Source: Planctomycetota bacterium
Lineage (GTDB): Bacteria > Planctomycetota > Phycisphaerae > Phycisphaerales > SM1A02
Length of the DNA: 64,000 bases
NCBI GenBank assembly: GCA_022568135.1
Contig: JADFFQ010000002.1
Coordinates: 1-64,000 of the forward strand
Direction: 5' to 3'
Positions within the stretch are counted from its first letter, which is position 1; every line of letters begins with the position of its first letter. The translations under genes and the position numbers were made by a program. Shown one piece after another: positions 50,440 to 60,091 of this stretch. The notes beneath the pieces are model-generated. The model was given only the letters and a program-made list of their open reading frames with translations, did not search any database and was not told where the DNA came from.

Positions 50440-51513
50440 ATGCGATTCGTGTTGCTCTCAAGTGTGTTGATCGTACTGCTCTCCCGGCCGGGCATGCTCA
50501 GCGCCCAGGAGACGGTTATCACGGTGTTCGACTCTGCACGGATCGAGCACGATCCCGATTTGACTGACGGCACGCAGCGGGACGGTTACGTCGTCCGCAA
50601 CTCCGGTCAAACGATCGAGACCGCGATACGGCTGCCGGCTGCGCCGCAGAATCATCGCGACGACCGGCGCATCGTAGCCACGGTAACGATCAAGCCGGTC
50701 AACATCGAGACGCACGGTCGGAGGCGACCCGGCGATGAGTGGACGCGGCTGGGCAGCGTCAGCCTCCTGCTGCCGAGGCCGGGCGACACCCGCACGACAG
50801 AGGTCGAGCTGATGCGGTTTACCACCGGTTACGGCGGCCCGGGCACTTTCCACCAGGACCTCACCGCTCTGGCCCCACTGCTGTCCGGCGCCAGATCGAT
50901 TCGGCTATTCATCAGCACCTTTCAGAAGCCGGCCTGGGAAGCCAGCTTGACGCTGACCTACAGCTCACGAGGGGTCGGGTATCGCCGGCCGGTGTACGCC
51001 CAGCCGCTATTCAACAACCCGCTGGTCACTGCCCAGCGACCACGGCTGCGCGCCTCTGTCCGCATACCCGACGGCCTGGCCAGGCCCCGGTTGCGCATCC
51101 TCACCACCGGCCATGCAACAGACGGGATCGGCGGCGACGAGTTCATCAGCCGAACGCACCTGCTGCGGATCGACGGCGAGGAGATTGCCCGCTGGCGGCC
51201 GTGGTGTGAGTCCGGTGGAACACTGCGGCCGCTGAACCCCACCAGCGGCCGCAGACGGATCGATGGCCGCGAACTGTGGTCCAGCGACCTGGACCGCAGC
51301 GGATGGCATCCGGGCATGGTCGTCCAGCCGCTGGTGATCCCCGTCCCCGAGCTGACCGCCGGGCGGCATGAGATCGAGTTGGAGATCATCAAGATCAGGC
51401 AGAAAGATGAATCCAACGCCCGTGGCTACTGGAGGGTGAGCGCGGTGATCCTCGCCGATGAGCCCTGGCCGGGTACCGAGCAGGGTGGCGACCCCACGCC
51501 GAACCAACCATGA
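50440..51513 (+). CDS. Exported protein related to peptide-N-glycosidase F
   Basis: The 357-residue product has a signal peptide (MRFVLLSSVLIVLLSRPGML) and two domains in the PNGase F arrangement. The C-terminal half shows GHATDGIGGDEFISRTHLL (about residues 224-242), WRPWCESGG and SGWHPGMVVQPLVIP. These align with the GHG...EF...TH..., PW.C and W.PG landmarks of PNGase F. PNGase F releases N-glycans from glycoproteins. One of the usual disulfide cysteines appears replaced by His in GWHPG. Identification is by motif memory, so activity is uncertain. Confidence 0.65.
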   Translation: MRFVLLSSVLIVLLSRPGMLSAQETVITVFDSARIEHDPDLTDGTQRDGYVVRNSGQTIETAIRLPAAPQNHRDDRRIVATVTIKPVNIETHGRRRPGDEWTRLGSVSLLLPRPGDTRTTEVELMRFTTGYGGPGTFHQDLTALAPLLSGARSIRLFISTFQKPAWEASLTLTYSSRGVGYRRPVYAQPLFNNPLVTAQRPRLRASVRIPDGLARPRLRILTTGHATDGIGGDEFISRTHLLRIDGEEIARWRPWCESGGTLRPLNPTSGRRRIDGRELWSSDLDRSGWHPGMVVQPLVIPVPELTAGRHEIELEIIKIRQKDESNARGYWRVSAVILADEPWPGTEQGGDPTPNQP

Positions 51514-51663
51514 GGCGCCCCGGCCAGGACCGCAGATCAGGCGCTCATCCCGACCGGCGCCGGCTCACCGCCGCAATGGGTGATCTCGACGGGGGACTGC
51601 CACCGCCGGATCTTCGAGCCCCAGCGCACCCGCACCTGCCGGTGAGGATCATTCGATCAGCCG

Positions 51664-51692
51664 TTGCCCCAGAGGGCGGTTGCGGCTAGACT
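51664..51692 (+). promoter_or_regulatory. Predicted sigma70-type promoter for rpsL-rpsG
   Basis: TTGCCC at 51664-51669, a 17-bp spacer and TAGACT at 51687-51692, 33 bp before the rpsL ATG. Confidence 0.65.
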
Positions 51693-51725
51693 GGCAGGTC
51701 TGACGTTGAGGGAGTCTGTTTGCCT

Positions 51726-52097
51726 ATGCCGACGATCAACCAACTCGTCCGTCGCCCTCGTCGCACACCGAAGCGCAAGAGCAAGGTACGCGAGCTGGAA
51801 GGCTCTCCACAGAAGCGTGGCGTGTGCCTCCAGGTCCGCACAGTCACCCCCAAGAAGCCCAACTCCGCCCTGCGGAAGGTCACCCGCGTTCGCCTGTCCA
51901 ACGGCAAGGAGGTCTCGGCGTACATCCCCGGTGAAGGCCACAACCTCCAGGAGCACTCGATTGTGCTGGTGCGCGGTGGGCGAGTCCGTGACCTGCCCGG
52001 CGTTCGCTATCACGTCATTCGAGGGACTCTGGACTGCCTGGGCGTTGACGGCCGCAAGCAGGGTCGGTCAAAGTACGGTGTAAAGCGGGGCAAGTAG
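51726..52097 (+). CDS. rpsL: 30S ribosomal protein S12
   Basis: A 123-residue decoding-centre protein: [33 protein letters not shown] (the loop where streptomycin-resistance mutations occur in other bacteria), [15 protein letters not shown] and [13 protein letters not shown]. Wild-type Lys residues are present at the usual sites. The ATG at 51726 is the standard start. First gene of an str-type operon. Confidence 0.97.
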   Translation: MPTINQLVRRPRRTPKRKSKVRELEGSPQKRGVCLQVRTVTPKKPNSALRKVTRVRLSNGKEVSAYIPGEGHNLQEHSIVLVRGGRVRDLPGVRYHVIRGTLDCLGVDGRKQGRSKYGVKRGK

Positions 52098-52166
52098 GAG
52101 CAGGCTTGAAGCTTGAAGGCTTGAGATCGCACGGTTGACAACGGCGGGTCTCCAGGAACACCAGAT

Positions 52167-52661
52167 ATGGGCGGTCGAATCACAAACTCAGACAAGCAGC
52201 TCCGCCCTGATCCACACTACCAGGACAAGATCCTGGCCAAGTTCATCAACTGCGTGATGCACGACGGGAAAAAGGCCGTCGCCCAACGCCTGGTCTATTC
52301 GGCCCTTGACCAGATTCAGGCCAAACTGGATAAGGACAAGTCCGACGAGCTTCCGAAAACGGCCATCGAACTGTTCCGTAAGGCCGTGGACAACGTTAGA
52401 CCGGCGGTGGAAGTTCGGTCTCGTCGCGTGGGCGGTGCGAACTATCAGGTGCCGATGGCGGTCAGTAATCGCCGGCGCCAGAGTCTTGCCTTCCGATGGA
52501 TTCTCCAAGCCACCCGGGCCGAATCGGGCAAGCCTATGTCCCTCCGCTTGGCCCGCGAGCTGCATGACGCTGCCCGCGGCGAAGGCAAGGCCATGGAGAC
52601 TCGCACGAACACGCACCGCATGGCTGAGGCGAACCGGGCCTTTGCTCACTTCGCGTGGTAG
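52167..52661 (+). CDS. rpsG: 30S ribosomal protein S7
   Basis: The 164-residue product has the S7 core: YQDKILAKFINCVMHDGKK, NVRPAVEVRSRRVGGANYQV and KMETRTNTHRMAEANRAFAH-like C-terminus (KAMETRTNTHRMAEANRA). It is a primary 16S rRNA binding protein. It follows rpsL by 69 bp as in the str operon, but fusA and tuf do not follow; a MoeB/ThiF gene does. Confidence 0.97.
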   Translation: MGGRITNSDKQLRPDPHYQDKILAKFINCVMHDGKKAVAQRLVYSALDQIQAKLDKDKSDELPKTAIELFRKAVDNVRPAVEVRSRRVGGANYQVPMAVSNRRRQSLAFRWILQATRAESGKPMSLRLARELHDAARGEGKAMETRTNTHRMAEANRAFAHFAW

Positions 52662-52805
52662 GTCGCCCAGCCTCACGAATCCGTCAGTTGGGTCGAACAA
52701 GAACCGGTCACCCGCCGACTTCAGTTCTACGATGAACTGATCGCCGTCACCCAGAGGGCGACGGCAAAGCGATCGCCATCTGACACCCAGCACGTGTGAT
52801 CTGCC

Positions 52806-53927
52806 ATGCCTGATCTGGACCGCTACCACCGTCAGATTCTGCTGCCGGGCATCGGCGAAGCCGGCCAACGCCGTTTGCTCGATTCCCATGCCCTGGTCGT
52901 CGGCTGCGGCGCGCTGGGGACTATGATCGTCGATGCGCTCGCCCGAGCGGGGGTCGGCACGCTTTCAATCATCGACCGTGACACCGTCGAGCTGACCAAT
53001 CTCCAGCGGCAGGTGATGTTCGACGAGGCAGATGTCGAACAAGCGATGCCCAAGGCCGAAGCGGCCAAGTCGAAGATCGCGCGCATCAACTCTCAGATCG
53101 TCGTTCACGCCCGCGTTGACGATTTCAATCACCGCAACGCTGAACGGCATATCAAAGACGTCGATGTCATCCTTGACGGGCTGGACAACTTCGAGACGCG
53201 ATATCTGCTCAACGATCTGGCTGTGAAATTCGGGCTTCCGTATATTTATGGCGGGGCGGTGGCCACCGGTGGCATGTCAATGCCGATCCTGCCTCATCCC
53301 CGGAAGCGCGCTAGCGGCATCCGTTCGTCCGTCACTTGGACGCAAGAGCAATCAACACCGTGCCTGCGATGTGTGTTTCCCCATGCGCCTCCGCCGGGTG
53401 CGAGTCAGACCTGCGACACCGCGGGCGTGCTCGGATCTGCTGCGGCCGTCATCGCCGCTCACCAGGTCACCCAAGCGATCAAGCTCCTCACGGGCAACCT
53501 GGACGCCCTGGATCGATCGCTGCTGTCGATCGACGTGTGGGCCAATCAGACACGGCGATTCGATATCAGCGGTGCCCGGAGCTTGAGCGGCTGTCCCTGT
53601 TGTGCCGAGGGCCGGTTCGACTTCCTTGACGCTCGGGCCGGCAGCGCCGCCGCTACGCTGTGCGGACGCAACGCGGTGCAGATCACGCTACCCGACGAGG
53701 CGACTGAACCTGTGACGTTGGACCTGAACACGCTTGCCCAACGCCTGTGCCCGCACGGATCATTCACCTACAACGGTTATCTGCTGCACGGCCGTTTCAT
53801 CAACGAAACGACCAGTCAGGGGGAGCCGATCGAGCTGACGCTGTTTCCCGACGGGCGCGCCATCGTCAAGGGCGTCACCGAGCCCGACGCCGCCCGCTCA
53901 ATCTATGCAAAATACATCGGTGCGTAA
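52806..53927 (+). CDS. MoeB/ThiF/HesA family adenylyltransferase
   Basis: A 373-residue E1-like enzyme that adenylates the C-terminus of a ubiquitin-like sulfur carrier (ThiS or MoaD type). It has RYHRQILLPGIGEAGQRRL, the nucleotide motif VVGCGALGTMIVDALARAG, DRDTVELTNLQRQ, DGLDNFETRYLLND, and two zinc-binding pairs CLRC and CPCC. A C-terminal domain (IELTLFPDGRAIVKG) replaces the rhodanese domain of eukaryotic-type homologues. Carrier specificity cannot be decided; thiC in the window makes a thiamine role conceivable. Confidence 0.88.
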   Translation: MPDLDRYHRQILLPGIGEAGQRRLLDSHALVVGCGALGTMIVDALARAGVGTLSIIDRDTVELTNLQRQVMFDEADVEQAMPKAEAAKSKIARINSQIVVHARVDDFNHRNAERHIKDVDVILDGLDNFETRYLLNDLAVKFGLPYIYGGAVATGGMSMPILPHPRKRASGIRSSVTWTQEQSTPCLRCVFPHAPPPGASQTCDTAGVLGSAAAVIAAHQVTQAIKLLTGNLDALDRSLLSIDVWANQTRRFDISGARSLSGCPCCAEGRFDFLDARAGSAAATLCGRNAVQITLPDEATEPVTLDLNTLAQRLCPHGSFTYNGYLLHGRFINETTSQGEPIELTLFPDGRAIVKGVTEPDAARSIYAKYIGA

Positions 53928-54155
53928 CGATCGGGCGCTCCGGCTGCGGGTGTTGATGCGGTTTGGGCGGTGATGGAATCGCGGGAAGACAGCACGGGCC
54001 GAGCGAGCGTACACAGGGGATTCCGCCGGATCGGCTGGCACAACCGCCCCTCGGGCGCATCCAATCGTATAATTGCACCATCGAGCCCACCTAGGGCACT
54101 CCCACGGCCGGTTGACCCCAATCAGGCGCAGCCCACGGAAATGAGGATCAATGCA

Positions 54156-56768
54156 ATGATTCACCCGCTATCGATCGTCCGTCGCGATATCGCCCGGACC
54201 TGCGTTGGGGCGTTCATTGTGGCCATGCCGGTTGCGATCATTTCCTCTGCGGCCCATGGGCAGGGAACCAGCGGCGCCGTGCCGGACCCGATTTCCAGCC
54301 GTGACCTGGCCGGATACGCCCATCGGCTCGACCTCAGCGACGAACAACGGCGCGACATCGAGCCGTTCCATGAGCGCTACCGCGCCCAGTTCAGGCAACT
54401 GCGCCAAGGCGAGATCGAGGAGTTGATGCAACAAACCGGCCGGCGGTGGTTCGGCGGCTTCCGCACGCTGGACCGGGCGGCAATCGAGGACTCCGTCAAG
54501 AAGCTAAAGCAGGTGATGGCCAGGATCACGATGCTCGACGATCGCCTGTTCAGTGATCTTCAATCCGTGCTGAGTGACGATCAGGAGGCGGCGCTGCCTC
54601 GAGTGATGCAGACCCGCCAGCGGCAACGGTACAGCAGCGGAGCGACGAGATTTATCGGGTATGCCAATCGTTCAGCCCGTGTCGATCTGAGTCTGTTCTA
54701 TGACGAGCTCGAGCTCACGGCGCAACAGCGCGAGGCGACCGAGCCATTTATTGTCCAGTACGAAGGCCGGCTCACGGCCGCGGCCAAGCGGTTGTACGAC
54801 GCAACGACGGCAGTATTCCTGGATGTCTTCGACGCCTTGGAAGAGCAAGGCGTCAGCTTCGACTCGCCCCCGGACGGCGCAGCTCGCGGGCAGATGATGC
54901 AGACGATGATGACAGTCTGGGCGGAAGTCTCCAAGAAGCCGCGTGATAGGGCCTCGGCGATCAGTGACCTGAATCGCCGAACACTTCGTGAAGTCACCCA
55001 GCTGCTGGAAGGGGACGCGGCGACGACGCTGCGCGATCGATTCCTCACCCGAGCGTATCCCGAGGTCCCCCGATCCGGACAGGGGGCCGCCGAGCACAGC
55101 TACCGGGCGGCGCTACGGCTCGAAGGACTCTCCAAGGCGATGCGAGAGGACACGGAAGCCGCGGCCGGCGAGTTTCGCGGCAACCGAGACAAGCTGATCG
55201 ATAAGATGCTCGACTATATTGACGAGTATCGCGGAAGTTTCTCGGCGTTTGATTTTCGCCGTGGCAACCGCGGGGAGCATCAGGACAAGCTCAAGGCATT
55301 CCGGCAGCAACTGGCCGAACTGGACCAATCCGCCGTCGAAGCCTTGCACGCCTTGCTCGGCCCGGACCTGGCTGGACGTGTGAAGACCGCGGTCGCCAGA
55401 CGTCAGACCCTCGAGATTGACCACGCGAGCGGACCCGTGGCTGCAATGGCGGGTGGAGGCGGCCCGGTGGCGGAGAGGTTCGCCAAGTCGGGTAATGCGA
55501 ATGACGCGGGGTTCGGCCCCGACCCCTATCTGCCTCAACCCATCAGCCGTCGAGACGTCGCCCTTTACAGCCAGCGTCTGGAACTGGCCGAGAATGACCG
55601 CTTCATTCTGGAATCAATGCACGCGGACTATCTGACGAGCTACTCCCAGATCAGTAACACTGACGTGCGGGCACTCCAACAGGCCCGGGCGGACCTTCGA
55701 CGCCCCGAATCCCCCCAAGACGCCGCCAACCGCCCGACCGCTGAGCAGATTGACGAGGTCTACAACCTGCGGACGCGGGCGCTCAACGCGATCCGCGACC
55801 TGGAGCAAGTGTTCTTCGATGACATCGAGACCCTCATTGCCTCTCAAGAGCAGTTGCCGACGGTGAGGCGGCTGCGCCTCGCCCGCGAACGGGCGGTCTT
55901 CAATCGGGGGATCAGTGCCGGCGACGGCGGATTCACACCATTCACCGGTCGCCGCAGCCGGCGCGGCTGGCGCGGCAGATCTTTCATGCCGGACTTCGGC
56001 CGTCAATCCCGGGAGGCCAGAGTTGATCTGACCACTGTGGTCGATGCGCTCGAACTTTCCGACGATGACCGCGCCAAGCTGGACCAGCCTCTGCTGGATT
56101 ATGAAACCAACGTGACCGATGCGTTCCGCCAATATTACGAGCACACGATTCGGCTGAACCGGGAGCGGGAGAAGATGACCGTCCAGATGCCTCGGCCGCG
56201 GAGCGAGGGCGGGGACGGCGCCGCCAGAAGGAGTGCGTGGCAGAGTTTTCGCCTGGTCATGGAGGACTATGGCGGCAAAGCGCGCCAGGCCGGCGCCGCG
56301 ATCGTCGAGTTGAACCGCGCCACGCTCAGCTCCCTCTCTGAAGCCTTGGACGGCGAACACGCAGCGGCTCTGCACAGCGCATACAACCGCAAGGCCTTTC
56401 CCAGCGTCTATGTTGATTCGCAGGCGGCCGAGCGGTACTTGACGACCGCGCTGAAGCTTCCCAACCTCCAGGACGACCAAGGGACCAAGATCAGCGCGAT
56501 CATCCAGGAATTCCGGCCGGCGTACGAAGATCTCTCGAATCAGATGGCTCATATCCACGCGGAGTCGCAGCTTGGCGAAACCGGCTTCGACCGCTCTCGA
56601 TGGCGCGACTACCAGCAGCGCCGCAACCAGCTCGACGTGCTGAGGTTCGATCGCGACGAGGTGAACGCCAAGGCGCTTCGCCGGCTTGCAGAGGTGTTGA
56701 CCGAGCCACAAGAGGCGGTGATCGGCCTTCCCGATGAACAGGTCCTGGCAAAGGACCGAGAGGTGTAG
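54156..56768 (+). CDS. Large exported helical protein with tandem internal duplication
   Basis: An exported protein of about 870 residues (signal MIHPLSIVRRDIARTCVGAF followed by IVAMPVAIISSAAHG). The ATG at 54156 has AGGA 8 nt upstream; 54141 is possible. The mature part is two homologous halves of about 430 residues: ISSRDLAGYAHRLDLSDEQR and ISRRDVALYSQRLELAENDR open them, ARVDLSLFYDELELTAQQRE and ARVDLTTVVDALELSDDDRA follow, then DLNRRTLREVTQLLEGD and ELNRATLSSLSEALDGE. The units resemble the LTxxQ/CpxP-type helical hairpins of periplasmic sensors. Function unknown. Confidence 0.7.
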   Translation: MIHPLSIVRRDIARTCVGAFIVAMPVAIISSAAHGQGTSGAVPDPISSRDLAGYAHRLDLSDEQRRDIEPFHERYRAQFRQLRQGEIEELMQQTGRRWFGGFRTLDRAAIEDSVKKLKQVMARITMLDDRLFSDLQSVLSDDQEAALPRVMQTRQRQRYSSGATRFIGYANRSARVDLSLFYDELELTAQQREATEPFIVQYEGRLTAAAKRLYDATTAVFLDVFDALEEQGVSFDSPPDGAARGQMMQTMMTVWAEVSKKPRDRASAISDLNRRTLREVTQLLEGDAATTLRDRFLTRAYPEVPRSGQGAAEHSYRAALRLEGLSKAMREDTEAAAGEFRGNRDKLIDKMLDYIDEYRGSFSAFDFRRGNRGEHQDKLKAFRQQLAELDQSAVEALHALLGPDLAGRVKTAVARRQTLEIDHASGPVAAMAGGGGPVAERFAKSGNANDAGFGPDPYLPQPISRRDVALYSQRLELAENDRFILESMHADYLTSYSQISNTDVRALQQARADLRRPESPQDAANRPTAEQIDEVYNLRTRALNAIRDLEQVFFDDIETLIASQEQLPTVRRLRLARERAVFNRGISAGDGGFTPFTGRRSRRGWRGRSFMPDFGRQSREARVDLTTVVDALELSDDDRAKLDQPLLDYETNVTDAFRQYYEHTIRLNREREKMTVQMPRPRSEGGDGAARRSAWQSFRLVMEDYGGKARQAGAAIVELNRATLSSLSEALDGEHAAALHSAYNRKAFPSVYVDSQAAERYLTTALKLPNLQDDQGTKISAIIQEFRPAYEDLSNQMAHIHAESQLGETGFDRSRWRDYQQRRNQLDVLRFDRDEVNAKALRRLAEVLTEPQEAVIGLPDEQVLAKDREV

Positions 56769-56807
56769 AAACTCTCACGTCCCTGGGGGCCGCGGCGAAA
56801 CAGCGAG

Positions 56808-57512
56808 TTACGCCTTGCAGCTCACGAGCGTAAATCGGCCGAAGAGATGATGGCGGTAGGCGATCCGTGGCAGACCGACGCGTCCGGCCAGATCAATCGC
56901 CTCGCGCTTTGTGAAGCCGGCGTTGACGCTCACGATGGCGTCATGACGGGCCACCGGCCCAGCGGCCAGTGTGAGCAGCCGCACCGCGACCTTTTCCACC
57001 GCCCCGCGCACGAGGTCATTCCAGATGATCCCCCGCGAACTCAAACGATCCATGATGCGCAGCACCGTCATCACCTCCAGGTCGTCAAGGTGATGGAGGA
57101 ACATGCCGGCGTGGGCGTAGTCGAACTCGCCCGGCTCGAATCGGTCCATCAGCCGAAGCGCATCGGCCTGCACCAGGTCGATGTCGGTGCATCCACCCAC
57201 GTGCGCACGAGCCAGCGCCAGCGTGGTCGGATGCGAATCAACGGCTGTGATCCGAACGCGCTTGCCCACCCGCGCTGCCCACCCGGCAATCGCCAGCGGG
57301 ATGTCCGCCGAGCCCGTGCCGATATCGATGATGCGGATCGGGCCCTCGCCCGACCAGTTTCCGGACCAGCGCTTCAGATGCCCCAGCGCGGCGCTGGTTC
57401 CGCCCAATCGCCGGTTGACCGTCCGAATGAATCGGAGCGATCGTTTGAGTTGGGCCGGATCGACGTCGGAATCGTCCATCAGCTCCGGGGCGCAGCGGCG
57501 ACGGGTCAACAT
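56808..57512 (-). CDS. Class I SAM-dependent methyltransferase
   Basis: The product has the SAM motif IRIIDIGTGSADIPLAIAG, the acidic ITAVDSHPTTLALAR, and YAHAGMFLHHLDDLEV in place of motif IV. The N-terminal RRRCAPELMDDSDVDPAQLK is typical of a branch next to polyketide-type genes in some bacteria; no such genes are here. The start at 57512 begins this conserved part; the ATG at 57557 is alternative. Substrate unknown. It is divergent from panB. Confidence 0.8.
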   Translation of the reverse strand: MLTRRRCAPELMDDSDVDPAQLKRSLRFIRTVNRRLGGTSAALGHLKRWSGNWSGEGPIRIIDIGTGSADIPLAIAGWAARVGKRVRITAVDSHPTTLALARAHVGGCTDIDLVQADALRLMDRFEPGEFDYAHAGMFLHHLDDLEVMTVLRIMDRLSSRGIIWNDLVRGAVEKVAVRLLTLAAGPVARHDAIVSVNAGFTKREAIDLAGRVGLPRIAYRHHLFGRFTLVSCKA

Positions 57513-57673
57513 CGCTCTGTCATACCGATCGCAGACCAAATCTGCCAGGAGAGGCATCGGGTGAAGCCGGGTCTGATCCGCCTCGGCGGACCGTGGCGGA
57601 CGAGGAAGACCCGGGTCAGCGGCAGGCGAATCGGGGCTGTGCGGGCGCTTCGAGCACCCGGCACCGATACACT

Positions 57674-58576
57674 ATGGGCATGACCAGCATCTCGACGGGG
57701 CCAGCCGAGCGGACGAGTTCGACCGGGCCGGCCGAGCCGGCGGCGCCGGGCAAGTCGCGCCGGGCGGTGACGCTGCGCACGATCCGCAAATTCGTCGAGC
57801 GTGGGGAGAAGTTTGCGTGTCTGACCTGCTACGACGCCACCACGGCTCGCTGGCTTCAGCGGGCGGGGGTGCCCATATTGCTCGTGGGGGACACGGCAGC
57901 CGAAGTGATCCTCGGCCACTCAAGCACTATCCATGCTCCGCTGGACTTCCTGATCGCCCTAACCGCCGCGGTCAAGCGAGGAGCGCCCGACACGATGGTG
58001 ATGGCCGACATGCCGTTCATGAGCTACCAGGTGGACGATGTCGAGGCGATTCGCAATGCAGGGCGGTTCATGACCGAAGGCCTGGCCGACGTAGTCAAGA
58101 TCGAGGCAGATCGCTCCTTCGCTCCACTTGTTGAGAAGATGGCTCGAGCTGGCGTGCCGGTCGTCGGCCACATCGGCTCACTTCCCCAGCAGTCGAAGCG
58201 CCGAGGCGGATACCGGTCGGTTGGTCGTACGGCGGCCGAAGCCCGGGCGCTTACCGCAGATGCGACAGCTCTGGAAGCAGCGGGCGCCTCCATGCTGCTG
58301 ATCGAAGCCGCACCGAACGAGGTCTCGCAGCGCATTGTCGAGAAGACGACGATTCCAGTGATCGGGTGCGGGGCCGGGGTCGCCTGTCATGGCCAGATCG
58401 TCGTCCTTCAGGATCTGCTGGGACTGACCGATTGGCAGCCCAGCTTCGCGAAGCCGATCACCGCGATGGGTGAACAGCTCATCGGCGCCGCCACCCGCTG
58501 GATTGAGATGGTGCGGGCATCCGATCTGGGTGTGCACCCGTACAGGATGTCCGAGGGCGAATCGAACAAGTTGTAG
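57674..58576 (+). CDS. panB: Ketopantoate hydroxymethyltransferase
   Basis: Adds a hydroxymethyl group from methylene-THF to alpha-ketoisovalerate, the first pantothenate-pathway step. The product of about 300 residues shows LTCYDATTARWLQRAGVPIL, VGDTAAEVILGH, DMPFMSYQV, ADVVKIEADRS, VVGHIGSLPQQ, LLIEAAPNEV and IGCGAGVACHGQIVVLQDLL. The N-terminus is Ser/Pro-rich and longer than usual; ATGs at 57674 and 57680 are both possible. The htrA-like gene starts 8 bp after its stop, so the two may be cotranscribed. Confidence 0.93.
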   Translation: MGMTSISTGPAERTSSTGPAEPAAPGKSRRAVTLRTIRKFVERGEKFACLTCYDATTARWLQRAGVPILLVGDTAAEVILGHSSTIHAPLDFLIALTAAVKRGAPDTMVMADMPFMSYQVDDVEAIRNAGRFMTEGLADVVKIEADRSFAPLVEKMARAGVPVVGHIGSLPQQSKRRGGYRSVGRTAAEARALTADATALEAAGASMLLIEAAPNEVSQRIVEKTTIPVIGCGAGVACHGQIVVLQDLLGLTDWQPSFAKPITAMGEQLIGAATRWIEMVRASDLGVHPYRMSEGESNKL

Positions 58577-58583
58577 GGGAGCG

Positions 58584-60038
58584 ATGAGCAGGCTGAACCG
58601 GTATGGCCCAAGTTTGATCGTGCTCGGCACCGCCCTCGTGGTGCTGCTGGCCGGCCCCGCTGCCATTCGCCGGCTGACCTATGCTCAAACCCAAGCCCGC
58701 ATCATCCAGGCCAGCGATCGTCTGGAGAACGCCTCGGTCCTTCGGCAGCTCAACCAGGCGTACCGCGACATCGCCGCGCTTGTCGAGCCCTCGGTCGTGC
58801 ATATCAGCACCGAGCGCCTAGTGCGCGATCGATCCGGCAATGACCGGGTGGACCGCTCGGCTGGGTCAGGGTGGATCTACAGCGATCAAGGCTACATCGT
58901 GACCAACGAGCACGTCATCAGGGGGGCCGATCGCATCCAGGTGCAGCTGTACGACGGTAGGCTTCGAGAGGCCCAGCTCGTCGGTGCGGATCAGTTCACG
59001 GACGTCGCGGTGATCAAGATTCCGCCCGGCCAGCTTCATCCTGCCGTCCTCGGTGATCCCGACGATCCGGTCCGGCAAGGCGATATCGTGTTCGCGTTCG
59101 GATCGCCGTTCGACTTCCGATTCTCCCTGTCGTCGGGCGTCGTCTCCGGAATGGGGCGCTCCGTGGGCATCATCCGCGGTGACCGCGGGCGGTGGATGGG
59201 GTACGAGAACTTCATCCAGGTCGATGCGGCGATCAACCCCGGGAACTCCGGCGGCCCACTGACCAACGCTCGGGGACGCGTGATCGGTATGAATACGGCG
59301 ATCGCCACGGGGGAGCGAAGAAGCAGTTTCGATGATGGTCAGTTCGCAAGCATCGGCTTGGCGATCCCCATGTCGATGATCGAATCGGTGGTGGAACAGC
59401 TCATCGAAGGGCGCGCTCCCGAGCGCGGCTACATGGGCGTCACCATGGCCAGTCCCCAGAATGCCAGCGCGATCGCGTTTAGGGGGAAGGGCGTATTCAT
59501 CTCAGCCGTGGTCCGCGATGGACCTGCGGAGAAAGCGGGCATACGGCCGGGAGACATCATCACTCACGTCGAGGGCCAGCCTGTGGACAGACGCAGACAG
59601 ATCCGGGCGTTGGTCCAGACGAAGGCTCCGGGCGATCCACTCCGCGTGACGATCCGGCGGTACGACCCCGATCGGTCAAGCAACGAGTCACTCGACCTCG
59701 TATTCGCCCTGGACCGATACGATTCGCTGCGCATGTGGTGGCGAGGCCAGCTGATGCGGCGCGGACTCCAGCAGCTGGCCACCAACACCCCGAAACGGTC
59801 GGCGGATCTGGCCGTGGCGTATCGTCAGGGTGTTCTGGTGGAAGTCGTCGATACCAGGTTACCGTGGGGCAAACGCCTTCCAACAGGCTCGATAATCGTC
59901 GAGGTGGACGGACGCCCGGTCACGGACATCGACTCGTTTTACAAGCTGCTTCGCGACCTACACTCCCAGGAGTCGGTCGAGCTGACCTTTGCCACACCAG
60001 AAGGCGAGATCCAAGGCATGGTCATCGCCATGCCATGA
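58584..60038 (+). CDS. HtrA/DegP-type serine protease with two PDZ domains
   Basis: A 484-residue envelope protease. An N-terminal hydrophobic segment (YGPSLIVLGTALVVLLAG) anchors or exports it. The trypsin-like domain has the triad in VTNEHVI, FTDVAVIK and NPGNSGGPL. PDZ1 (about residues 285-380, DGPAEKAGIRPGDIITHVEG) and a shorter PDZ2 (about 400-480, TGSIIVEVDGRPVTD) follow. It likely takes part in quality control of exported proteins. GGGGAG precedes the ATG at 58584, 8 bp after the panB stop. Confidence 0.9.
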   Translation: MSRLNRYGPSLIVLGTALVVLLAGPAAIRRLTYAQTQARIIQASDRLENASVLRQLNQAYRDIAALVEPSVVHISTERLVRDRSGNDRVDRSAGSGWIYSDQGYIVTNEHVIRGADRIQVQLYDGRLREAQLVGADQFTDVAVIKIPPGQLHPAVLGDPDDPVRQGDIVFAFGSPFDFRFSLSSGVVSGMGRSVGIIRGDRGRWMGYENFIQVDAAINPGNSGGPLTNARGRVIGMNTAIATGERRSSFDDGQFASIGLAIPMSMIESVVEQLIEGRAPERGYMGVTMASPQNASAIAFRGKGVFISAVVRDGPAEKAGIRPGDIITHVEGQPVDRRRQIRALVQTKAPGDPLRVTIRRYDPDRSSNESLDLVFALDRYDSLRMWWRGQLMRRGLQQLATNTPKRSADLAVAYRQGVLVEVVDTRLPWGKRLPTGSIIVEVDGRPVTDIDSFYKLLRDLHSQESVELTFATPEGEIQGMVIAMP

Positions 60039-60091
60039 GGATTCCAATCAGCCGATGGAATCCTGCGATCGATCGGATACGATCGCCGACG

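Noticed and set aside
52743-52765. Hairpin-like GCCGTC...GACGGC after rpsG considered as terminator
   Set aside because: Stem is interrupted and there is no T-run; too weak to call.
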